Shown: positions 25,767 through 32,081 of the stretch, piece after piece
Layout: each line of letters begins with the position of its first letter
How positions within the stretch are numbered: the stretch's first letter is position 1
Assembly (NCBI RefSeq): GCF_028694605.1
Contig: NZ_JAQVKP010000006.1
Coordinates: forward strand, 62,001-126,000
DNA length: 64,000 nucleotides
From: Sulfurimonas sp.
GTDB taxonomy: Bacteria; Campylobacterota; Campylobacteria; Campylobacterales; Sulfurimonadaceae
Direction: 5' to 3'
The notes under the pieces: model-generated
Seen by the model: the letters and a program-made list of their open reading frames with translations, nothing else
Databases searched by the model: none
What the model was told of the DNA's origin: nothing
Position numbers and translations under genes: made by a program

Positions 25767-27164
25767 CTATTTATGTTTAGATAGTACTATACATCCATGC
25801 CCTTTATAATCTTTATCTTCCATCCATTTTTCATCATCATGATTTAAGCCAAGAGAACTGATTATTTCATCACTTTTTTTATATTGGCTATGAACCAAAT
25901 TTATTGTGTCGATCTCTTTTAGTCGATGAAGATTTTTTACAAAAAATGGCAAAAGCCTATCATCAAAGCTTATTTTTTCAATATTTTCCAAATTGACATA
26001 TTTCAATGAACTTTCATCTATTAATGTATTTTCAATATCAAGTTCTTTAAGCTTGATCAGTTTACTGACCGTAGATGGAAGTGAGTCAATAGAATTGTTC
26101 GATAAAATCAGATTATTCAGCTCAACCAGATTACCAATTTCTTCAGGTATTTCCTGTATCGCATTCCCATGAAGACATAAAACAGTGAGCTTGTTTAATT
26201 GAAAAAGAGTCTCTGGCAAGAATTTGATTTGGTTATTGCACAACATTAATAAAATACAATTTTTTAGCGAATTGATATTTTTAGGGATCTCTTTTATATG
26301 ATTGTTGAGTAAGGTCAGAAATCTGACTTCACTCAATACTTCGCAAAATTCATCTGGTATATATTCCAGATTTTGATCGTTTAGCTCAAAAACTATTGTC
26401 CCAAGTAGCTCAGCCCTGTTTCTTGGGAATATGTTTTGTTTAATATCATTCTCTTTGCCCCAAGCGATAAGATTCTTCAGCTTTTTGATTTTATTAATGT
26501 TTTTTATTAAAACAAATGCTCTTATATCTTTTGGATCGTTTTCATTTATCTCCATAGCAAGGTTAAAATTTTCTTTTTGAGCATATGGAGCTATTTTTTC
26601 AAATGTATGTTTGAATGTATCACACAACTCTTCTGGAAGATGGAAAATATATGTAGTAAAAATCTCTTTAACTATGCCATTATAATAAAGAGAAGCATAT
26701 TGCCCATATTCATCTTCTATAATGATATTTGAATAGTGCTTGCCATTATTGGAATGTTCAAGAGGCGGTTCAAAAACCTCAAGTCGCTTATTGCTAAAAT
26801 CAAGAAACTCTGCTAGTTCCAAATCAATATTTTTTATAGGTTTAGAATCTAGAATTCTAAGAGTAGTTGTTGTAAAAATATTCTCAAAAGCATATAGCTC
26901 CTCGGCGATGTTGGTTTTTTCGTCTTCATTTCCAAAATAATCCACTTCGTCCGAATATGACTTAAGATGGCTGAAGATCTTTCTAGTTACAAAAAATGTA
27001 AAATTTTCTTCGTTAATTGATTCAGTAATTTTGGAAAAAAGCTCTTTTGATTGAAACATGCTTGCTATGATTGAAATTTCAATTTTACATAGATCATTAA
27101 TGTTGATTCGTGATTCTCCTTGCCACCAGTTTGTGTCTATATTAATTGTTTCAGGAGCTTCCAT
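25767..27164 (-). CDS. Leucine-rich-repeat protein
   Basis: The 465-residue protein has a unique N-terminal part (1-255), then about five LRR units (264-385), with the pattern LxxLxLxxNxIxxIPxxI seen in FLTLLNNHIKEIP, LLMLCNNQIKFLP, LCLHGNAIQEIP and LILSNNSIDSLP. The C-terminal tail has HDDEKWMEDKDYKGHG. ATG 27164 is chosen over an earlier in-frame start because AGAGG precedes it and the earlier start would run into the integrase. It may form a unit with the ClpX-like ATPase. A decayed copy lies at 59530-59818. Confidence 0.75.
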   Translation of the reverse strand: MEAPETINIDTNWWQGESRININDLCKIEISIIASMFQSKELFSKITESINEENFTFFVTRKIFSHLKSYSDEVDYFGNEDEKTNIAEELYAFENIFTTTTLRILDSKPIKNIDLELAEFLDFSNKRLEVFEPPLEHSNNGKHYSNIIIEDEYGQYASLYYNGIVKEIFTTYIFHLPEELCDTFKHTFEKIAPYAQKENFNLAMEINENDPKDIRAFVLIKNINKIKKLKNLIAWGKENDIKQNIFPRNRAELLGTIVFELNDQNLEYIPDEFCEVLSEVRFLTLLNNHIKEIPKNINSLKNCILLMLCNNQIKFLPETLFQLNKLTVLCLHGNAIQEIPEEIGNLVELNNLILSNNSIDSLPSTVSKLIKLKELDIENTLIDESSLKYVNLENIEKISFDDRLLPFFVKNLHRLKEIDTINLVHSQYKKSDEIISSLGLNHDDEKWMEDKDYKGHGCIVLSKHK

Positions 27165-27207
27165 TATTATCCTCTTTAAAACCACAAATTCCGCACTTTC
27201 CGCACTT

Positions 27208-28239
27208 CTAAGCGGCGTGTTCCGTATCTTGCTCAAAATGGGACACGAAAACCTTGAAATCTCTTTCGTTTTCTATGTGGTGTCCGTACACTGTTTCTAT
27301 CATTTTCATGTCAACGTGTCCTACCATTTTCTTTATGAGCATTGGGTTTTCTCCTGCGCTTAGTAGGAGTGAAACGCATGTGTGTCTCATGGCGTGTGGG
27401 GTCTTTGGGTCTATGCCTAGCTCTTCTTGTAGCTTTTTGAGTTCTATGGACGGTCTGCCTATGTGTGTGAACTCTTTGCCCAGTACCCACTCGCTTGTTT
27501 TTTCTATGGTTTGGAGGTATGCTTTGAGTGGTGGCGGCATCTTGAAGGTTCTAGTTTTTCCGCTTTTTGGCAAGTTGAGAGAGCCTAAGCAGTTTCTGGT
27601 TTGGTTAATGCTCATCTTGTCGCCTTTGATGTCGTTCCACTTTAGAGCGATTATCTCGCCTGCCCTTGCTCCACTCAAGAAGCCTACCATCAAAAAAGTT
27701 TTTAACATACCTTTGGCGTTGTGCAGCAGGCTGTGCATTTCCTCTTTTGAAAAAATCTCTTTTTCCTCTTCCCTGGCCTTTGGCTTTTTGGCTTTTTTGA
27801 CTGGGTTTTTGTTTATGATGTCCAGTCGGTACGCTTCATCAAATGCAAGTGAGAGCGGTGCGAGATATGTTTTTATGCTCTTTGGCTTCATCCCTGCACG
27901 AGATAGCTCTCTTATGTACTCATCTACATCTTGCGTGGAGATAGTTGCTATGTGAAGTGTGGGAGAGAAATACTCTAACGCTCTTCGTATGGCTATCTCA
28001 TAGAGTTTGTAAGTCGCTGGTTTCTTCTCCAGCGTGTCCTCTAGCACTATGTTAAGGTACTCTTGCAGACCGTGTTTTTGCTTTTTTGGTGTTGTTAGCT
28101 TTGGTATGAGCGTTTTTTGCGCATACTCACGATTTGCAGGTGTGTCTGCTAGCTCCAAAGATTTTTTAAATCTCTTGCCTTTTATCTTAAAATCTGCGTA
28201 TAATACGCCTGACCTTTCAAATAACCTCATATCCATCAT
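27208..28239 (-). CDS. Phage tyrosine recombinase (integrase)
   Basis: The 343-residue protein has an N-terminal arm-binding part, a SAM-like core-binding domain (about 55-150) and the catalytic domain. Catalytic residues are visible: Arg in SGARAGEI, His-x-x-Arg in HAMRHTCVSLLLSAG, His in VGHVDMKM and Tyr in ETVYGHH. It catalyses integration and excision. It is the leftmost phage gene and its start overlaps the small gene at 28217. Confidence 0.92.
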   Translation of the reverse strand: MMDMRLFERSGVLYADFKIKGKRFKKSLELADTPANREYAQKTLIPKLTTPKKQKHGLQEYLNIVLEDTLEKKPATYKLYEIAIRRALEYFSPTLHIATISTQDVDEYIRELSRAGMKPKSIKTYLAPLSLAFDEAYRLDIINKNPVKKAKKPKAREEEKEIFSKEEMHSLLHNAKGMLKTFLMVGFLSGARAGEIIALKWNDIKGDKMSINQTRNCLGSLNLPKSGKTRTFKMPPPLKAYLQTIEKTSEWVLGKEFTHIGRPSIELKKLQEELGIDPKTPHAMRHTCVSLLLSAGENPMLIKKMVGHVDMKMIETVYGHHIENERDFKVFVSHFEQDTEHAA

Positions 28240-28540
28240 CCTTCATAAACTGAATTTCTTGAGCGATGATGGCTTCTCTGTTCCACAAGCGCATTTTACC
28301 ACCTGTCGTACGAAAATGTATATCTTCTTTATATAAACTTCTTTGTACTCTTGCTTTCATCCCGCTTGGCGTGAATGTTTTACCTCTTATGGCAGTGACA
28401 AGCATCGCCGCTTCTATGTCGCCTTTAAGCTCAAAAGGCTTAATAAGGCGGGCAAGTGTGATGACCAAAGTCATATCGTCAATGATGCGTTTTGTGAGGT
28501 GTAGTTGCTCACAAACTGATTTTAAACCTACATCTGGCAT
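28217..28540 (-). CDS. Phage protein beside integrase, possible excisionase-like
   Basis: The 107-residue protein starts at MPDVGLKS, where AAAGGAG lies eight bases upstream. It overlaps the integrase start by 23 bases. The C-terminal part (SLYKEDIHFRTTGGKMRLWNREA) looks like a winged-helix excisionase or DNA-binding module. No firm family assignment is possible. Confidence 0.55.
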   Translation of the reverse strand: MPDVGLKSVCEQLHLTKRIIDDMTLVITLARLIKPFELKGDIEAAMLVTAIRGKTFTPSGMKARVQRSLYKEDIHFRTTGGKMRLWNREAIIAQEIQFMKDDGYEVI

Positions 28541-28638
28541 AATTTCATCTCCTTTAGCCATTTTGCGAACTCGGCTACTGTGATAACCCCATCTCTTCTG
28601 GCTGCCACCAGAAGAGAACTTAAAACTTTTGCACTCAT
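28528..28638 (-). CDS. Small phage protein (36 aa)
   Basis: GAGGAGTTGAG precedes the ATG at 28638. The peptide reads MSAKVLSSLLVAARRDG and ends LKEMKLCQM. It overlaps both neighbours, as in a tight operon. No family is recognised. Confidence 0.55.
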   Translation of the reverse strand: MSAKVLSSLLVAARRDGVITVAEFAKWLKEMKLCQM

Positions 28639-28724
28639 CTCAACTCCTCAAAATGTTTTTTTAGTCTATAGCCTAGATAAAAAGCTACAATAAATGTTAT
28701 AATTAAGCCATCTAAAATAGTCAT
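28635..28724 (-). CDS. Small phage membrane protein (29 aa)
   Basis: AAGGAG lies upstream of ATG 28724. The peptide has one membrane helix (LDGLIITFIVAFYLGY) and a basic tail. Its stop overlaps the next start (ATGA). It is one of several tiny membrane proteins in this prophage. Confidence 0.55.
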   Translation of the reverse strand: MTILDGLIITFIVAFYLGYRLKKHFEELR

Positions 28725-28738
28725 GGCAGTGTCTCCTT

Positions 28739-29083
28739 ATGGATTTAAATTTACTTTATAGCTCTATGAGCAATCTTTCTGTCGGTGCGATAATCGCTAT
28801 CGTCTCTAGCCACATTTTTGTAGCTTACTGGAGCTTTGTGCTTGGTTTTCGCTATAGACACAACCAAACATTAAGCCATGAAGCAGAGCGTAAAATAGAA
28901 AAAAACAAGCTAGACGAACTAACTGAATCTCTCAAAAAACTAGAGCAGAAAAACAGTGAGATTCTCAAAGAAAAAGATGAGATTCTCAAAGAAAAAGATG
29001 AGATTCTCAAAGAAAAAAACTCTCTTACATTTTTGCTCCAGCAGCGTGATGCTAATCGCCCTATACGTTCTCGTCCTTGGTAA
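28739..29083 (+). CDS. Membrane-anchored coiled-coil protein
   Basis: The 114-residue protein has an N-terminal membrane helix (about 15-36) and a long charged coiled coil (50-100). The coil contains three tandem copies of the heptad EILKEKD, encoded by near-identical 21-base repeats (28959-29020). It is the only rightward gene inside the lysogeny block, like a phage moron. No good ribosome site is seen, so confidence is moderate. Confidence 0.5.
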   Translation: MDLNLLYSSMSNLSVGAIIAIVSSHIFVAYWSFVLGFRYRHNQTLSHEAERKIEKNKLDELTESLKKLEQKNSEILKEKDEILKEKDEILKEKNSLTFLLQQRDANRPIRSRPW

Positions 29084-29333
29084 TCTTGCGCTTATCTCTA
29101 CCTGCGTTAGGTTCTCTGCTTGCAAGATAGCTTGAGTTGTAAACTTTGATTTTGAAACCATTCACAATTCTCACAAGCTCTGCCGTTTCTTTAAAAATTT
29201 CCATTGCTTCTTTTGCTTCATAACCCGACGAACTCCAGCTTCCCTTTGCGTCCGCTCCGACTTCAACTCTTATGCTTTTATACTCATCGCCGATTTTGCT
29301 CAATATGTCGATAGTCATCACTAAATCTTGCAT
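29061..29333 (-). CDS. Hypothetical phage protein (90 aa)
   Basis: ATG 29333 follows AAGGGGTGTGAG and overlaps the antirepressor stop. The sequence (MQDLVMTIDILSKIGDEYKSIRVEVG) looks like a small alpha/beta protein. Its 3' end overlaps the convergent 28739 gene by 23 bases. No family is recognised. Confidence 0.5.
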   Translation of the reverse strand: MQDLVMTIDILSKIGDEYKSIRVEVGADAKGSWSSSGYEAKEAMEIFKETAELVRIVNGFKIKVYNSSYLASREPNAGRDKRKITKDENV

Positions 29334-29334
29334 C

Positions 29335-30129
29335 TCACACCCCTTTGAGTGCGATGTGTTCATACACTCTGACAGATTGTCCGTTTATGTTCATAACTTT
29401 TGAGTCTTTACCGATGGCGAACTTGATGTCTTTGCCAAAGTTGTTTTTTGACTTTGTCCCGCCCCATTGCAAATAGGCTTCATATACTGCCTGTGTCGTG
29501 ATGACTTCGCCTTTTCTCTCTTCTATGCACTCCGCTACAAACTGCTTCATCTCTGTTGTTGCGTTTAGAAAAGTCATCACAGGCACTTCAAGAACTTCTT
29601 GAGGCACTCCTAAGTGCGTGGCAAAGTAGTTTTCTGCTATGCGTTTGCCGTACAGTTCCACTATGCACTTTATCCATGATGGCGAGATAGTCTCTGGGAG
29701 TTTGTAGCGGTGGTCTTTTGGGTCGGGAATCTCTGCACCCTCTGAATCGTAATACTTCTTTGGTGCAACTGCTTCTTGTTCGAACTCATCTGGCTCTGTA
29801 AAAAAGCCTTTTGAGTATGAACCTGTGCGGCGGATGGATGGTAGGACTTCGTGGGTTACCCAGCGGCGGAATGGTTTCGCTTCGGGTTTGTTGCTTCTTA
29901 GGATGAGAGTGTATAGACCGCTTTCGGTTACAGCTCTCATCTCTCGAGACTGACCTGACTGTAAAATTTTTACAGTCAGGTGTTCATCATCTTCTAGTTT
30001 TTCTAGTACATTTGTGATATGCTCATATCCTAAAATATCACAAATATCTTTAGCTACAAAATAGAACTCTTTTTCTTGTTCTACAACTCTTACCATATTG
30101 TCGTTAAAATCGAATGTGGTTATGTTCAT
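29335..30129 (-). CDS. Phage antirepressor (BRO-N) with primase-like C-terminal domain
   Basis: The 264-residue protein has a BRO-N domain (1-100; FYFVAKDICDILGYEH, ESGLYTLILRSNKPEAKPFRRWV, LPSIRRTGSY). The C-terminal module (about 205-260) has TTQAVYEAYLQW, KSKNNFGKDIKFAI and VMNINGQSVRVYEHI. The same module ends the primase-helicase at 54839-57379. Antirepressors of this type bind the phage repressor or DNA to trigger induction. A hairpin (30134-30163) covers its ribosome site, and a 29-base palindrome lies inside the gene. Confidence 0.85.
   Translation of the reverse strand: MNITTFDFNDNMVRVVEQEKEFYFVAKDICDILGYEHITNVLEKLEDDEHLTVKILQSGQSREMRAVTESGLYTLILRSNKPEAKPFRRWVTHEVLPSIRRTGSYSKGFFTEPDEFEQEAVAPKKYYDSEGAEIPDPKDHRYKLPETISPSWIKCIVELYGKRIAENYFATHLGVPQEVLEVPVMTFLNATTEMKQFVAECIEERKGEVITTQAVYEAYLQWGGTKSKNNFGKDIKFAIGKDSKVMNINGQSVRVYEHIALKGV
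29953..29981. repeat. 29-bp palindrome inside the antirepressor gene
   Basis: ACCTGACTGTAAAA (29953-29966), one central T, then TTTTACAGTCAGGT (29968-29981). The 14-bp arms are perfect. It could be an intragenic operator or an RNA hairpin. The coding frame reads through as TVKILQSGQ. Confidence 0.7.
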
Positions 30130-30133
30130 GTTT

Positions 30134-30163
30134 TCTCTCCGTAAAGTTTTTTTTACAGAGAGA
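30134..30163 (-). promoter_or_regulatory. Hairpin that covers the antirepressor ribosome-binding site
   Basis: TCTCTCCGTAAA (30134-30145) pairs with TTTACAGAGAGA (30152-30163) at 11 of 12 positions around a six-base loop. On the minus strand GGAGAG lies in the 3' arm, five bases before the ATG at 30129. Folding would hide the ribosome site, so the antirepressor could be under translational control. Confidence 0.55.
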
Positions 30164-30175
30164 TTTGAGAAGTTT

Positions 30176-30283
30176 TTAGTGTGGGCGGTGGCTTTTCGTA
30201 AATCTTTCGTAAGCTAAGATAGATACGCCTATGGCGATAAACAATCCAGCAACTGCGATAATAGCAAAGTTAATTTCACTCAT
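30176..30283 (-). CDS. Small phage membrane protein (35 aa)
   Basis: AAAGGAG precedes ATG 30283. The peptide has one membrane helix (FAIIAVAGLFIAIGVSILAY) and a basic tail. Its start overlaps the end of the 30276 gene. It is directly upstream of the antirepressor gene. Confidence 0.6.
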   Translation of the reverse strand: MSEINFAIIAVAGLFIAIGVSILAYERFTKSHRPH

Positions 30284-30461
30284 CTTTAGCTCCTTTGTTT
30301 GTAAATACAATACCAATCCCTATTAGCACAAGGATAAGTCCTACCGCAAGAAATGAGATAGGCTCATTTTTTAGCATCGGAGGAACAAGTGCTAACGCAA
30401 TCAATATTTTTGAAATATCTAGGAAATATTTTCCTATCTCTTTATGAGTTTCTTTTTTCAT
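30276..30461 (-). CDS. Small phage membrane protein (61 aa)
   Basis: From MKKETHKEIGK the protein has two hydrophobic helices (about 15-30 and 35-53). It is the first gene of the leftward block after the operator at 30515-30532. An in-frame ATG five codons earlier is less likely. A superinfection-exclusion or holin-like role is conceivable but unsupported. Confidence 0.5.
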   Translation of the reverse strand: MKKETHKEIGKYFLDISKILIALALVPPMLKNEPISFLAVGLILVLIGIGIVFTNKGAKDE

Positions 30462-30514
30462 AATGAAGTATAGCACACTTTAAACTTCTAAATCTCTCTG
30501 TTTTTAAAGAACAA

Positions 30515-30532
30515 AGTTAAGATAACTTAACT
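30515..30532. promoter_or_regulatory. Operator-like inverted repeat
   Basis: AGTTAAG-ATAA-CTTAACT is a perfect 7-bp inverted repeat with a four-base centre. It lies between the Cro/CI-like regulator gene and the leftward membrane-protein/antirepressor block, where a repressor site is expected. Confidence 0.5.
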
Positions 30533-30624
30533 TATGAGAGAATTATATCAACTATAATTTATAATGTCAATAGTTAAATCAAGTAATATTTATTTTTTTA
30601 CTGCCGAAATTAAGAAGAATTGTT

Positions 30625-30849
30625 TTATAGGGTATTCATTATGTCTTGAGCTTTTTTAATAATCTCAAGTTTTCTTCTTAGTTCTTTGTTTTCAATTAAA
30701 AGTTCTAGTGCCAGTTGTATAGTTTTTGGTGTTTCAACATGCCACTGCGAAACTGCCTGAGGACTTACCCCCATCGTCTCCGCCAACTCCTTCTGCGTAA
30801 CCCCAAGCTCTTTACAAGCCTTTTTTACTATGTTTTCTTCGTTACTCAT
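30625..30849 (-). CDS. Cro/CI-like HTH regulator
   Basis: The 74-residue protein has a clear helix-turn-helix (KELGVTQKELAETMGVSPQAVSQWH) and a C-terminal helical tail that could dimerise. It probably binds 30515-30532 or the ORF6N promoter. It overlaps the ORF6N gene by eight bases. Confidence 0.8.
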   Translation of the reverse strand: MSNEENIVKKACKELGVTQKELAETMGVSPQAVSQWHVETPKTIQLALELLIENKELRRKLEIIKKAQDIMNTL

Positions 30850-31414
30850 TTATAAATCCTATTTGTTTAGTTTCTTTTTTTGCTTCATCTTGAAGTTGGC
30901 TCATGGACGCTACTACCTCTATGACCGTGTTTAAAAGGTCTCTTGTCTCTTTGTTGTCGGCTTCTAGGTTTGAGAGCCTTTGTATGATATTGAAGTAAGG
31001 GATAGACTGGTTTTTAACCTTTACAAATGTTCGCATAATCTGGAGATTTACCTGTGTGGCTATGGTGCTTCTTAGTACGGTTGCAAGCATATATACGCCT
31101 TGTTCGGTAAACACAAACGGCAAATACTTCTTGTGCTTGCCTCTTTGACTTTTTAAGGTCGCATTTTGCGACCTTAAAGAATCTTGCTCTGAGGTCGCAT
31201 TTTGTGACTGCAAGTTTTTAAACTCATAGTCATTTAACTGAAACATGAAGTCGCTCGGAAACCGCTCAATGTTTCTTTTTACTTGCTCATTTATCCTCTT
31301 TATCGGCACTCTGTATATCTCTGAGAGTTCGCTATCTAGCATTACCTTTACGCCACGAACGGTGTAGATCTTATCTTCTACCGCCGAAATGTTTACTATG
31401 TTTTCTTCTTGCAT
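30842..31414 (-). CDS. ORF6N-domain protein (antirepressor-like)
   Basis: The 190-residue protein has the ORF6N signature: IYTVRGVKVMLDSELSEIYRV, KRNIERFPSDFMFQL and KYLPFVFTEQGVYMLATVLRS. Proteins of this type occur in phages and bacterial islands as DNA-binding antirepressors. A coiled-coil tail follows. The central linker contains two SQNAT copies, encoded around a 12-bp perfect palindrome with a three-base loop (31152-31178). Confidence 0.85.
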   Translation of the reverse strand: MQEENIVNISAVEDKIYTVRGVKVMLDSELSEIYRVPIKRINEQVKRNIERFPSDFMFQLNDYEFKNLQSQNATSEQDSLRSQNATLKSQRGKHKKYLPFVFTEQGVYMLATVLRSTIATQVNLQIMRTFVKVKNQSIPYFNIIQRLSNLEADNKETRDLLNTVIEVVASMSQLQDEAKKETKQIGFINE

Positions 31415-31544
31415 AGCTTTCCCTTATGTCTATATTTGTGCAAAATTTTACCCCATTTTTCAAAGGGTTTAGAAGAGTGGCGGAAAAATGTGGGGTTTGT
31501 GGTGTTTTTGGTTTGGCTAATATGGGTTTAAGCTGTAGATAGTG

Positions 31545-31754
31545 TATAATTCTTTTTGTGATTAAAAACTTGTTAGTAAAGTCGATGGAGTGGCATATTT
31601 AAGGTTGGGGGAAGTCATGAGCCTCTGACCTTTTTTTTTGCCCTCCAAAGACTTTACTTTCAGGGGGTTCTTTATGGATAAGCTTTTAATCACAATCACG
31701 CTTATGTGCATCTTTGCACCGTTACTTCGGTAACGCCGAGGGGTTTTTACCCCT
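31545..31754 (+). ncRNA. Candidate structured transcript with long-range pairing
   Basis: A TATAAT box (31545-31550) predicts a 5' end near 31557. The first bases, TTGTGATTAAAA (31556-31567), pair perfectly with TTTTAATCACAA (31684-31695). Inside, AGTAAAGTC (31575-31583) pairs with GACTTTACT (31650-31658). Downstream are a UUCG-type hairpin CGTTAC-TTCG-GTAACG (31720-31735) and AGGGG-TTTTTA-CCCCT (31739-31754). The nesting is too regular for chance. It may be a non-coding RNA or a folded small mRNA for the 31674 peptide. Confidence 0.5.
31674..31733 (+). CDS. Possible 19-residue hydrophobic peptide
   Basis: AGGGGG lies seven bases before ATG 31674. The peptide MDKLLITITLMCIFAPLLR is hydrophobic with charged ends, like type I toxin peptides. 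Codons 4-8 form one arm of the long-range stem with the transcript 5' end. No antisense RNA gene is evident, so the toxin idea is only a hypothesis. Confidence 0.3.
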   Translation: MDKLLITITLMCIFAPLLR

Positions 31755-31823
31755 TGCCCCCGAAACTCCCTACCTCGTTAGGAAACCCCACACAATGGGG
31801 TGTAAATCATCTAACTTTTACTG

Positions 31824-31829
31824 TATAAT
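31824..31829 (+). promoter_or_regulatory. -10 box of the zinc-ribbon gene
   Basis: TATAAT in CTGTATAATATATAAAC lies 28 bases before the ATG at 31857, and AAGGAAG serves as ribosome site. No clear -35 box is seen. Confidence 0.5.
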
Positions 31830-31856
31830 ATATAAACTTTAACAAGGAAGCGTACA

Positions 31857-32081
31857 ATGAAAAAAAGTATGGGAAGCATCCGTAAGATTTATATCGTGTG
31901 TGCTAAGTGTGGCACGGAGACTATCTTAAACCTTGGGCATTCGCTCATCAAGTGTCAAGTGTGTATGGAAGACTTAGGCATAGACCCGATGGACAATGTG
32001 CTGCTAAAAGCTGCTAGAATGGTAGAGTTTGCGAGTAAGAATAAAAGTGCTGAGATAGGCTTTGTCTGCGACGAAGAGTAG
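31857..32081 (+). CDS. Small zinc-ribbon protein
   Basis: The 74-residue protein has two CxxC pairs (CAKC and CQVC) spaced as in a zinc ribbon, followed by a short helical tail. It has its own promoter and ribosome site. A nucleic-acid-binding or transcription-factor role is likely. It lies next to the large non-coding region. Confidence 0.65.
   Translation: MKKSMGSIRKIYIVCAKCGTETILNLGHSLIKCQVCMEDLGIDPMDNVLLKAARMVEFASKNKSAEIGFVCDEE

Noticed and set aside
31545-31754. Retron-type ncRNA
   Set aside because: Terminal inverted repeats are present, but no reverse transcriptase gene is found nearby.
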